Origin: Acidobacteria bacterium AH-259-L09
GTDB taxonomy: Bacteria > Acidobacteriota > UBA6911 > RPQK01
Direction: 5' to 3'
Length of the DNA: 8,974 bases
Assembly (NCBI GenBank): GCA_027717875.1
Contig: JALLOL010000092.1
Span: 1-8,974, forward strand
The notes under the pieces were generated by a model that saw only the letters and a program-made list of their open reading frames with translations, had not been told where the DNA came from and did not search any database. Within the stretch, counting starts at the first letter, position 1. Each line of letters starts with the position of its first letter. Below, piece after piece: positions 1-6,926 of this stretch. The position numbers and the translations under genes were made by a program.

Positions 1-1
1 G

Positions 2-2380
2 AAGGGTTTTGCTTTGCTCACATCCTTGCTTCTGCTGGCCATGCTGGCAGTTTTCTCTGTGGGGATGATCTACATCATCCAGACGGAATCTCTTGTGTCC
101 GGCAGGGACTTGGAAAGCACCCAGGCATATTACGGGGCGGCGGCCGCCATGGAAAAGATGGTCGTCGACCTCAATGCGCTTTACTCCAGCCAACAAGTGC
201 CTGCGGCTGCCGACATCCAGGCTCTGGGCGGGGCTTCGAATGTGCCTTCGCTTTCTGGAGTGGCCTACACCGAATACAGCTTCGCCGTTCCCAACACAGG
301 TGGGGTCCCGGATGTCGAGATCCGCAACATATCCGCCGGACCCAATCAGGGATTGGTGGCCGACATTACCACAGTGACGCTCACTGTCACCGCCAAAGGG
401 CTGGGTGGAGAAGTGGTGAGGATGACTCGGGACGTTGAGGTCGCCCCGATTCCGGCTTTTCAGTTCGGGGTCTTTTCGGACGGTGACTTGAGCTATTTCT
501 CCAATGGGCTTATCCAGTTGCGAGGCCGAGTTCATACCAACGGCAACCTTTTTCTGGCCGCCGGTGAGACAAAGGATCTGGTCTTCCACTCTAGGATCAC
601 CGCGGCCAAGGAGGTCATCCGAGCTGAGTTGGCTAACGGGCTCAGCACAGCAGGTGTGGGTTGGACGCGCTCAGTAAAGATTCGCACAGCTCCTAACGGT
701 TGTGAGGGAACTATGCCCGCCTGCAGAGATCTTCTATTAAGTGAAGGGAGTAAGATCGGTGGCCCTACGAGCACGGACAACCCAAACTGGACCAGCCTAT
801 CACAAAGTACCTATAACGGAATGATTCTCAATGGGGACACGGGAGCCAAAGCTCTGAACCTGCAATTTGTGAATTCCGGCGTACGCGCCATCGAACTCAT
901 TCGCCGGCCTCCGGCGGGCGAGGACCCCACCTCGCGGTTGAGCCAGTCACGTCTGTACAATCAAGCTCAGATTCGCGTTTTAATTAGCGATAACCAGGCA
1001 GAGCTTCCCGGCGGGGCCGGAGTTCGACTGGCGAACGTTGCCCCCTACCTGATCCTGATCCCCTTTCCTCCGTTTATGGTATATGGATTGACCAACACCG
1101 CTTTTGCTGAAGACGGTATTGGCACACCTCTGATTGATGGGTATCTCTTGGTCCAGGCCCGTCGGACCGGCGGAACCTACGCCGATGTCACCCTGGAGTG
1201 GCTCTACCTGGGGATTGCTCAGGAGAATCCCAATGCCATCTTAAAGTTTCAGTCGCTCCATGATCACGAGCCTGATGGTAGCCCCGACCACAGTAATACC
1301 GCCGGCAACCGTGACGATGGGGATAAGTTTTACCCCTTTAATCTCTACGACACCCGGGAAGGCGAGGTGCGTGACGTGGCCGGTCCGACCGACTGCGCCC
1401 TCGGCGGCATCATGAATGTAATAGAGCTCGATGTCGGCAATCTGCGTGGCTGGCTCACGGGCGCCATTGGCATCACCGGCACCCAAGTCGAGAGTGCCAG
1501 CCAGAATGGCTACCTTCTCTACTTTTCCGACCGACGCGGCATGCTTCCAAATGCCGGCGGAAACAAAGTTGGCGAGTATGGTTACGAGGACATCATCAAC
1601 CCCGCAGATTCAACAGGAGCGCCCGATGGAATCCTGGACCCGAGCGAGGATGTTAACCAAAATGGTGTGCTGGATACATACGGAGCTGGCAATCTGGGAG
1701 ATGGGTTCGGTGCGCCTAACGGGAATCCCACTACTCGAATCATCTGCAACGATGGACGCACGAAGCGTGTCAGCGGGGCAAGACATGCGCTCAAGCTGGT
1801 GAATGGTTCCCTGGGCAACCTGCCTACTAAAACGGATGGCAGCGGAGGGTTTACTGCCGCCAGCGAAAACCCTCTGTACGTCCAGGGCAACTACAACGCG
1901 AACAATTTGGGGTTTGGCGACCCCCACGCCGCAGCTGCGATCATCGCCGACTCAGTGACTTTTCTGTCAAACAACTGGGGAAATTGGCGAAGTTTTCAGT
2001 CTCCCACCAACCCGTTGTCTCGACCGGCGACCAGCACTTGGTATCGTGTGGTGGTCGCCGCAGGTAAGAACATGAACTGGCCTCACCCCTCTTGGACCAC
2101 TAACCACGACTACGGACTCGATGGTGGACCTCACAACTTTGTGCGCTTTCTGGAAAAATGGAGCGGCCAGACCCTCTACTACAAAGGTTCCCTGGTGAGC
2201 CTCTATTACTCCGAGTATGGATCGGGCATTTATAAATGCTGCGATTCCGTTTACAAACCTCCGTCACGAAATTACTCTTTCGACACCGATTTTGTGGATC
2301 CCGCCAAACTGCCTCCCGGCACTCCCCGCCTCCAGGACGTCGTAAGCATGGGCTTTCGCCAAATTTTCACCTTCGACTAG
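2..2380 (+). CDS. PilX-like type IV pilus assembly protein, 5' partial
   Basis: The reading frame is already open at base 2 (K-G-F-A-L-L-T-S), so the gene begins upstream of the window; the TTG at 14 is not a credible start. A hydrophobic helix lies at about nt 14-82. It is followed by I-Q-T-E-S and an alanine-rich amphipathic stretch, the layout of PilX_N-type minor pilin-like proteins that are inserted in the inner membrane and join the type IV pilus. The rest is a long, presumably periplasmic or surface region. At 1607-1675 it holds two close Asp-rich loops (D-S-T-G-A-P-D-G-I-L-D and D-V-N-Q-N-G-V-L-D) that resemble EF-hand or dockerin calcium loops. At about 790 residues it is several times longer than classical PilX, so it may combine a pilin-like anchor with an adhesin-like domain. 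The following pilus ATPase gene supports the pilus assignment. The family call is good; the exact role is inferred. Confidence 0.75.
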   Translation, partial: KGFALLTSLLLLAMLAVFSVGMIYIIQTESLVSGRDLESTQAYYGAAAAMEKMVVDLNALYSSQQVPAAADIQALGGASNVPSLSGVAYTEYSFAVPNTGGVPDVEIRNISAGPNQGLVADITTVTLTVTAKGLGGEVVRMTRDVEVAPIPAFQFGVFSDGDLSYFSNGLIQLRGRVHTNGNLFLAAGETKDLVFHSRITAAKEVIRAELANGLSTAGVGWTRSVKIRTAPNGCEGTMPACRDLLLSEGSKIGGPTSTDNPNWTSLSQSTYNGMILNGDTGAKALNLQFVNSGVRAIELIRRPPAGEDPTSRLSQSRLYNQAQIRVLISDNQAELPGGAGVRLANVAPYLILIPFPPFMVYGLTNTAFAEDGIGTPLIDGYLLVQARRTGGTYADVTLEWLYLGIAQENPNAILKFQSLHDHEPDGSPDHSNTAGNRDDGDKFYPFNLYDTREGEVRDVAGPTDCALGGIMNVIELDVGNLRGWLTGAIGITGTQVESASQNGYLLYFSDRRGMLPNAGGNKVGEYGYEDIINPADSTGAPDGILDPSEDVNQNGVLDTYGAGNLGDGFGAPNGNPTTRIICNDGRTKRVSGARHALKLVNGSLGNLPTKTDGSGGFTAASENPLYVQGNYNANNLGFGDPHAAAAIIADSVTFLSNNWGNWRSFQSPTNPLSRPATSTWYRVVVAAGKNMNWPHPSWTTNHDYGLDGGPHNFVRFLEKWSGQTLYYKGSLVSLYYSEYGSGIYKCCDSVYKPPSRNYSFDTDFVDPAKLPPGTPRLQDVVSMGFRQIFTFD

Positions 2381-2387
2381 TTGATTT

Positions 2388-2396
2388 TGCTATAAT
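2388..2396 (+). promoter_or_regulatory. Extended -10 promoter for the pilus ATPase gene
   Basis: The sequence TGCTATAAT fits the extended -10 consensus TGnTATAAT exactly. It lies just after the stop codon of the PilX-like gene and about 43 bp before the ATPase start. No good -35 hexamer stands at 16-18 bp spacing, which extended -10 promoters tolerate. Transcription would start near 2402-2404, giving a leader of about 35 nt. This suggests that the ATPase can be transcribed independently of the upstream gene. Confidence 0.5.
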
Positions 2397-2438
2397 TAGC
2401 GGTGTAGAGGAGAACATTCCATTACTCCCTGAGAAGGT

Positions 2439-5138
2439 ATGTCCAGTTCAAAAGAAACTTTTTCGGAAAATAAACTCGCCGATAACGGAAAAGCCGAATG
2501 CCAAATACCTTTTCACCTCGACCCCGACCTGATTAGAGATTTTCCTCCTGATGTAGCTCGAGATTTTGGGGTTATTCCCCTAAGTAAGATCGCTCCAAAT
2601 ACTCTGATTCTTGCTGCGGCTGAGGAAATGTCGGCGGAACGGTTGAAAGAGCTTGGGGAGCGACTGGACCATCCGATTCACATTGTTCCCGCTCCTGGTT
2701 CCGACGTGAAAGCGCTTGTGGAGGATGTTTTCGAAGAAGCCAAGGGCGACGGGAATTCAAACCAGGAGCTCGATTCAAGCCAGGAGCCCGATTTAAGCGA
2801 GAAGTCCGATTCAAGCCAGGCGCCCGGTTTAAGCCAGGAGCCCGATACAAGCCAGGAGTCCAATTTAAACCTGGAGCCCGATTTAAGCCAGGAGTCCGAT
2901 TCAAACCAGGAGATCGGTTCAAGCCAAGAGGTGGGTTCAAGCCAGGAGGTGGGTTCAAGCCAGGAGGTGGGTTCAAGCCAGGAGCCCGGTTTAAGCCAGG
3001 AAGCGGACTCCGCCCCAAGGGCTTTGTCGCATACACAAGAAACTCAGTACAGCGATGAGCCAAAGAAACTGATCCAGATTCTCATCGACCTGGGTTTTCT
3101 GACTGAGGAGGAGCTGCAGGAGCATTTGAAGGAACAGGAGTCCAGAAACAAATCTCATTTTGACCTGTCTCCTTTCATTGAACCCAAAATCTTGCGCTTA
3201 GTACCGGATTCAGTGGCCCGCAAGCACCAGATACTGCCTTTGGCTGAGGTCGAGAGCGAATTGCTGTTGGCAGCGGGTAGTCATCTGGATGCCACAGTGG
3301 TTGCGGAGATTAAGCGAATTACCGGCCTACTGCCGAAACTCATTATTACTGATGCCGAGGAACTGAACGCCAGCATCAAGGAGTGCTATCGGCGTCGTCA
3401 ACATTTGAAAGCCAAGGAGATGCGGCTGGGCGAGTATCTTTTGGCACAAGGTTTAATAGATCAAGGGCAGCTCGACACTTGCCTGCGAGAAAATAAGAAT
3501 TCGAAGGAGAAACTCGGCGAGTTGCTGGTCAGGCACGGTTATGTGCCCGAAGAAACGGTTTTTAGCTATTTGGCGGAGCAGCTGGGATGCGAATATCGCC
3601 GCTTTTCCACCGGGGACATCGATTTGGAGCTGAGCAAACTGGTCTCACAAAGGTTTGCCGAACGCAATCTGGTGCTGCCCTTAGCATTAGACCACCAAAC
3701 CAGAGTGCTCGAGGTGGCCATGGCTGAACCCTACGACCTTAGGGTGATTGACACATTGAAAAGTTTTGTAGGTCACCGCGGCTATCAACTAAAGCCCGTC
3801 TTATCCTCTTCTGCCAATATCAAGGAAGGGGTCGCCTATTTGTACAACTTCCGGGGCTTGATCGAGGATGAAGTCGAGATGGAAACACTCTCGGACGATC
3901 CGGAGCCTGATCGAAGAGAGCTGGTTGCCACCGAGGACATACCTAAAATCAGGCGCATCATCAATCAGATCTTATACCGGGCTGTTGTGGAGGGTGCCAG
4001 CGATGTTCACATCGAAAGCCTCGAAAACCGGGTCCGTGTGCGCTTTCGACTGGATGGTCTCTTAGGGGATCGCAAAACGCCAATCACCAAGGACACCATC
4101 CGAGCCGTGGTTTCAGTGTTCAAGGTCGATGCCGGACTGGACATTACCGAGCACCGGCGGTCCCAAGATGGCGTTTTCAAGATGCGCATCGGTGCGGATC
4201 GTTTTGTTGAGTTTCGCATCAATTTGCATTCCACCGAGTTCGGACAAGATGCCGTCATTCGAATTCTGGATACTTCAAAGAATCTGCTGCCACTCGACGC
4301 GCTGGGTTGTCCTCCCAAAATGCTGGAGCGTTACTTAAAGCTGGTCGAAAATCCTCAGGGATTGATCCTGTTCACGGGTCCCACCGGCAGTGGTAAAAGC
4401 ACTACACTTTATTCGACTCTTGCTCACCTCAACAGCGCAGAGAAAAAGATTGTTACCGCTGAGGATCCGGTAGAGTATTATCTGGAGGGGATTTGTCAGT
4501 ACAAGGTAAATGAGACGATCGGCAATACCTTTGGTGAATATGCCCGCCGATTTTTGCGCAAGGATCCTGACATCATTTTGATCGGCGAAATTCGTGATGA
4601 GGAGACTGCCGAGGCCTGTCTTAGGGCAGCCATGACCGGACACTTGGTTTTCAGCACACTGCATACGACCGACAGCGTCGGAGCAGTACAGCGGCTGCGC
4701 AACCTTGGGGTGGATGCTTCCACTGCTGCCGAAGCACTCCTGGCAGTGGTATCGCAGCGATTGGCACGGCGCCTGTGTAGGAAGTGCCGACAACCCTACC
4801 AGCCAAAGCCAACAATGGTGTCGCTTTTCTATCCGGATGGCCCGCCGGAAAATGGGAACTTTCTGAATGGTGCCGGCTGTCCTGCTTGCGAATATTTGGG
4901 TTTCCGAGGCCGGTTGGGTCTTTACGAGTACTGGGAGCTGAATCCAGAAGTGATTTTGGCAATAACCGGTGAGGAAGGGGATGTCCGTGGGGTGGCTCGG
5001 CGCTCCGGGCTGATGCCGTTGGTTGAGGATGGACTGCAAAAGGTGGAACAGGGAATTACCACACTGGAAGAGCTGCGCCGGGTTGTACCTCTGGACCAGA
5101 TACGCGCTTACACAAACTACTACGCGAACAAGGAATAG
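2439..5138 (+). CDS. PilB/GspE-family type IV pilus (or type II secretion) assembly ATPase
   Basis: Hexameric cytoplasmic AAA-like ATPase that powers pilus extension or pseudopilus assembly. A first GspE_N-like module lies at about residues 20-95. Residues 106-189 are 14 hexapeptide repeats (consensus D-S-S-Q-E-P). A second, degenerate module starts near 209. The third carries two MshEN 24-residue motifs (R329-N352 and K358-Q381), known for cyclic di-GMP binding. The ATPase core runs from about 500, with Walker A GPTGSGKS at 647-654, a Walker B region D-I-I-L-I-G-E at 711-717, the His box S-T-L-H-T-T-D-S around H742, and a zinc-type pair C780-x2-C783 / C814-x2-C817. The whole is much longer than the usual 550-600 aa because of the extra modules and the linker. 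An in-frame TGA at 2430 fixes ATG 2439 as the first possible start; its nearest Shine-Dalgarno-like run, GAGAAGG (2431-2437), is unusually close. PilB is favoured over GspE because of the PilX-like neighbour. Confidence 0.9.
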   Translation: MSSSKETFSENKLADNGKAECQIPFHLDPDLIRDFPPDVARDFGVIPLSKIAPNTLILAAAEEMSAERLKELGERLDHPIHIVPAPGSDVKALVEDVFEEAKGDGNSNQELDSSQEPDLSEKSDSSQAPGLSQEPDTSQESNLNLEPDLSQESDSNQEIGSSQEVGSSQEVGSSQEVGSSQEPGLSQEADSAPRALSHTQETQYSDEPKKLIQILIDLGFLTEEELQEHLKEQESRNKSHFDLSPFIEPKILRLVPDSVARKHQILPLAEVESELLLAAGSHLDATVVAEIKRITGLLPKLIITDAEELNASIKECYRRRQHLKAKEMRLGEYLLAQGLIDQGQLDTCLRENKNSKEKLGELLVRHGYVPEETVFSYLAEQLGCEYRRFSTGDIDLELSKLVSQRFAERNLVLPLALDHQTRVLEVAMAEPYDLRVIDTLKSFVGHRGYQLKPVLSSSANIKEGVAYLYNFRGLIEDEVEMETLSDDPEPDRRELVATEDIPKIRRIINQILYRAVVEGASDVHIESLENRVRVRFRLDGLLGDRKTPITKDTIRAVVSVFKVDAGLDITEHRRSQDGVFKMRIGADRFVEFRINLHSTEFGQDAVIRILDTSKNLLPLDALGCPPKMLERYLKLVENPQGLILFTGPTGSGKSTTLYSTLAHLNSAEKKIVTAEDPVEYYLEGICQYKVNETIGNTFGEYARRFLRKDPDIILIGEIRDEETAEACLRAAMTGHLVFSTLHTTDSVGAVQRLRNLGVDASTAAEALLAVVSQRLARRLCRKCRQPYQPKPTMVSLFYPDGPPENGNFLNGAGCPACEYLGFRGRLGLYEYWELNPEVILAITGEEGDVRGVARRSGLMPLVEDGLQKVEQGITTLEELRRVVPLDQIRAYTNYYANKE
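2754..3005 (+). repeat. 18-bp in-frame tandem repeat, 14 units, inside the ATPase gene
   Basis: Fourteen consecutive 18-bp units follow the pattern gaTTCAAGCCAGGAGccc and are in phase with codons. They encode the hexapeptide D-S-S-Q-E-P with variants such as G-S-S-Q-E-V and D-L-S-Q-E-S. Units 11 and 12 (2934-2969) are identical to each other and unit 10 differs by one base, suggesting recent duplication, while the outer units are more diverged. The product is a flexible, acidic, Ser/Gln/Glu-rich linker between the first and second N-terminal modules. A change in unit number would keep the frame, so length variation between strains is likely. Confidence 0.93.
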
Positions 5139-5141
5139 TTC

Positions 5142-5170
5142 GTAGGGGCGGACCGGCGGCCCGCCCCTAC
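5142..5170. repeat. 29-bp palindrome of the GTAGGGGCG family, copy 1
   Basis: The arms GTAGGGGCGGACC and GGCCCGCCCCTAC pair over 13 positions with one mismatch around the three-base loop GGC. The same 29-bp layout recurs at 7121-7149. It begins three bases after the ATPase stop codon. There is no T-run after the right arm, so it is not a typical intrinsic terminator, although the strong hairpin could still protect or end the upstream transcript. Confidence 0.8.
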
Positions 5171-5179
5171 CGAGCCCCG

Positions 5180-5204
5180 GCCTCACCCCGGATGATCGTG
5201 AGGC
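5180..5204 (+). promoter_or_regulatory. Possible hairpin covering the isomerase ribosome binding site
   Basis: GCCTCAC (5180-5186) is perfectly complementary to GTGAGGC (5198-5204), with an 11-nt loop. The right arm contains the Shine-Dalgarno-like TGAGG (5199-5203), eight bases before ATG 5212. If it forms in the mRNA, it would reduce access to the ribosome binding site. A 7-bp stem in GC-rich DNA can occur by chance. Confidence 0.3.
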
Positions 5205-5211
5205 AACACCT

Positions 5212-6102
5212 ATGAAGAAATCGGACACAGGAATAAGCCGACGAGGTTTCCTTCGAACCAGCGGTTTGGGCTTGAGCGGAGCGCTCATAGGGTCATCGGC
5301 CGTTTTGTCGAGCTGCGGCGATATAGAAAAAGAGGCCACACAAGCACCGGCTCCGGCACAAACGGTGGCCTCTGGCTACGGTCCCTTCAAAATGGGTTTC
5401 CAGAGTTATTCCCTTCGACATTTCTCTGCTCTGGATGACTTTCTGCGCGAAGCCAAGAAACTAGAACTGAGATATGTTGAACTTTACCGCGGTCACTTGG
5501 ATCCTTCTGCAACTCCCGCACAGATCTCTGAAACCAGAGAGCGCTTGGCTGCTGCCGGGATACAGGCCAACGCCTTTGGTGTAGAACGGTTTACTTCCGA
5601 GCACGGGAAAAATCAGGCTCTTTTCGAGTTTGGGAAAGCGCTGAGGGTGACAAACCTGAGCGCCAACCCCACTCAGGACGCTTTTTCGAGTCTCAACAAG
5701 TTGGTCGAGCAATACGACATCCGCATTGCCATTCACAACCATGGACCTGAGGACGACACATGGAGGCTGCCGGAATGGATTCTGGAGGCGGTAAAAGATC
5801 TGGATGCGCGCATCGGTGCCTGTGCTGACCTTGGACACTTCATTCGTGCCGGTGTGAATCCGGTTGAGGCCATCGAAATGCTGGGCTCTCGAGTGCTGGG
5901 TGTTCATTTCAAGGACTTTGATGCGCAGGGAAATGATGTGGTGCTTGGCCAGGGACAGCTGGACGTGGCAAAGGCTCTTGATGCGCTGAAGAAAGTCGGG
6001 TTTGAGGGGCCACTTTCACTGGAGTTTGAAGGAGATAAAGAGAATCCCGTGCCCAAGATGCTGCAGTGCCTGGCGGCGATTCGTGAGGGGGTCAGAGCGT
6101 GA
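5212..6102 (+). CDS. Tat-exported lipoprotein of the sugar phosphate isomerase/epimerase TIM-barrel family
   Basis: The N-terminus has a twin-arginine signal (S-R-R-G-F-L-R, residues 9-15), a hydrophobic stretch, and a lipobox L-S-S-C ending at C35. The protein is therefore probably folded in the cytoplasm, exported by Tat and lipid-anchored. The rest (about residues 60-296) is an AP-endonuclease-2-like TIM barrel of the xylose isomerase-like family. Likely metal and substrate residues are E90 (Y-V-E-L), H175 and H177 (H-N-H), D206 and H209 (A-D-L-G-H), H232 (V-H-F-K-D) and E271 (L-S-L-E-F). The family isomerises or epimerises sugars or related polyols; the substrate cannot be read from the sequence. 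ATG 5212 has TGAGG eight bases upstream. The last residues (G-V-R-A) and the stop lie inside the inverted-repeat element that follows, and the stop overlaps the GTG start candidate of the next gene (GTGA). Confidence 0.88.
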   Translation: MKKSDTGISRRGFLRTSGLGLSGALIGSSAVLSSCGDIEKEATQAPAPAQTVASGYGPFKMGFQSYSLRHFSALDDFLREAKKLELRYVELYRGHLDPSATPAQISETRERLAAAGIQANAFGVERFTSEHGKNQALFEFGKALRVTNLSANPTQDAFSSLNKLVEQYDIRIAIHNHGPEDDTWRLPEWILEAVKDLDARIGACADLGHFIRAGVNPVEAIEMLGSRVLGVHFKDFDAQGNDVVLGQGQLDVAKALDALKKVGFEGPLSLEFEGDKENPVPKMLQCLAAIREGVRA

Positions 6103-6177
6103 ATTTCCAATTTTTGGACCCTCTTAAACTGGTCCACAAATCGGAAGAAAAATTGGAAATTCACGCTCTGACCCCCT
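6086..6177. repeat. 92-bp element with perfect 30-bp inverted arms (REP/MITE-like)
   Basis: The arm at 6086-6115 begins AGGGGGTCAGAGCG and is perfectly complementary to the arm at 6148-6177, which ends CGCTCTGACCCCCT. The 32-bp centre holds a smaller hairpin, whose arms GGACC (6116-6120) and GGTCC (6131-6135) extend by the T6115-A6136 pair. The GGGGTCAG-type outer end recalls REP-like palindromes that are moved by RAYT transposases, but no transposase is in the window. The left arm supplies the isomerase stop codon, and the element as a whole carries the start-proximal part of the next gene. Confidence 0.9.
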
Positions 6178-6773
6178 TCCTGCTATTATTGTTGCTGCAG
6201 TTCCCGTTTCTGGCTGCACATCCACATCGATCACCGCGGGTCGAAGTCACGCCCCAGAGCGACCAGATACGCCTGGCAGAAGCGCAGCATGTCACGGTGC
6301 TTTCTTTGGACGGGAGGGAATTGACAAACACTTTCAATGCGACGGCGGATCGAACCCGCCTCGTCATAGTGTTCTCTCCAACGTGATCACACTGCCTTCG
6401 AGGGGCCCTCGAAACTCGCCAGATCCTGCAGCAAATGCCCGAAGCCAAACTAAAGGTGCTTGTCCTTTGGTCTCCGATCCGTGCCCAAGATAATAAATCT
6501 TCGGCGACGCGGGCCTCTGCTTATTTGGCAGATCCGCGTGTAGAACATTTTTGGGATCTGTGGAGTTTCGGGGTCAAAACATACACTAAGCAGCTGAAAT
6601 ATCCGCAGGGAGAGACGGCGTGGGATATTTTTCTTCTCTACAAAGAACGCCTGAAGTGGGAAAAAAGACCCCCCGAGCCCACTGTATGGCTGCAAAATCG
6701 TCAACTCTCCCTCGGAACAAAATACAGCCAGGATCTGCTGGCCGAAGAGTTGGGTAAACTACTCCGGAATTGA
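6099..6773 (+). CDS. Thioredoxin-like selenoprotein with a UxxC motif, probably exported (in-frame TGA at 6384)
   Basis: One frame runs from 6099 to 6773 (224 codons) with a single internal TGA at 6384-6386. Reading it as selenocysteine gives V-I-V-F-S-P-T-U-S-H-C (U96, C99). This is a beta strand followed by the redox motif of the thioredoxin fold, with Sec in place of the first Cys of CxxC. Coding character continues on both sides: a leucine-rich signal-like helix (about residues 28-41) precedes it, and V-L-V-L-W-S-P, D-P-R-V-E-H-F-W-D and A-W-D-I-F-L-L-Y follow. A SECIS-like hairpin lies 17 nt after the TGA. The frame has no ATG before the TGA. Start candidates are GTG 6099 (GAGGGGG seven bases upstream, overlapping the isomerase stop) and TTG 6153 (GGAAG five bases upstream, shorter signal peptide). 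The protein probably acts as a periplasmic thiol or peroxide redox enzyme; its substrate is unknown. The alternative is a pseudogene with a Cys-to-stop mutation. Confidence 0.75.
6384..6386 (+). other. In-frame TGA predicted to encode selenocysteine
   Basis: The codon replaces the first residue of a T-x-S-H-C thioredoxin-type redox site, directly after a hydrophobic beta strand (V-I-V-F-S-P). The flanking ORFs 6099-6386 and 6435-6773 are in the same frame, with no other stop in the 48 bases between them. That is not what a frameshift would leave. Confidence 0.75.
6387..6413 (+). promoter_or_regulatory. Bacterial SECIS-like stem-loop
   Basis: The stem TTCGAGG (6397-6403) pairs perfectly with CCTCGAA (6407-6413) around the loop GGC; the alternative 6-bp stem leaves a G-rich five-base loop. 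The loop begins 17 nt after the TGA. Bacterial SECIS elements lie inside the coding region just after the UGA, with a G near the 5' side of the apical loop; in E. coli fdhF the spacing is about the same. It would bind SelB carrying Sec-tRNA. The stem itself encodes L-R-G-A-L-E. Confidence 0.65.
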
Positions 6774-6911
6774 ACCCAACGCGCTCGTGTGATGGGAGAA
6801 AAACAGCTGCTTTCTCGCTTCAAGAACCTGCTGATCTAAGAAAATCCTCGCTGAAAAGTTCTTTATCGTGTTAATATCGCCTTCGGTCTTGTAAAATAAG
6901 TAATATCCAAT

Positions 6912-6920
6912 AAGGAGGAG
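6912..6920 (+). promoter_or_regulatory. Strong ribosome binding site of the small membrane protein
   Basis: AAGGAGGAG contains a full anti-16S match (AGGAGG, 6913-6918). It is adjacent to ATG 6921 but eight bases before ATG 6927, so it favours the second ATG as the true start. It is the strongest Shine-Dalgarno sequence in the window, suggesting high expression. Confidence 0.75.
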
Positions 6921-6926
6921 ATGGCT

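Noticed and set aside
14..16. TTG as start of the PilX-like gene
   Set aside because: The frame is open upstream to the window edge and reads K-G-F-A, typical of the sequence before the pilin-like helix, so the real start is outside the window.
2754..3005. CRISPR array
   Set aside because: The units are contiguous 18-mers without spacers and are codon-phased inside a conserved gene.
2572..3063. 163-aa minus-strand frame with a P-G-L-N-R repeat
   Set aside because: It is the reverse complement of the 18-bp coding repeat, which keeps the opposite strand open by periodicity alone.
5142..5170. Intrinsic terminator of the ATPase gene
   Set aside because: The hairpin is strong but is followed by CGAGCC rather than a T-run, and the same sequence recurs elsewhere as a repeat.
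4335..5339. Long 334-aa open frame on the minus strand
   Set aside because: It lies antisense to the conserved ATPase core and runs across the intergenic palindrome into the isomerase gene. Its translation has no recognisable domain, so it is a shadow frame.
6384..6386. TGA as a genuine stop, giving a 95-aa protein and a separate 112-aa protein starting at 6435
   Set aside because: Both pieces are in the same frame with open sequence between them. The TGA falls on a CxxC cysteine, the second piece would start in mid-domain without a ribosome binding site, and a SECIS-like hairpin follows.
6869..6897. Promoter of the small membrane protein (TGTTAA ... TAAAAT)
   Set aside because: The -10-like hexamer is acceptable, but the -35 match is poor and several other AT-rich choices exist, so no exact promoter can be supported.
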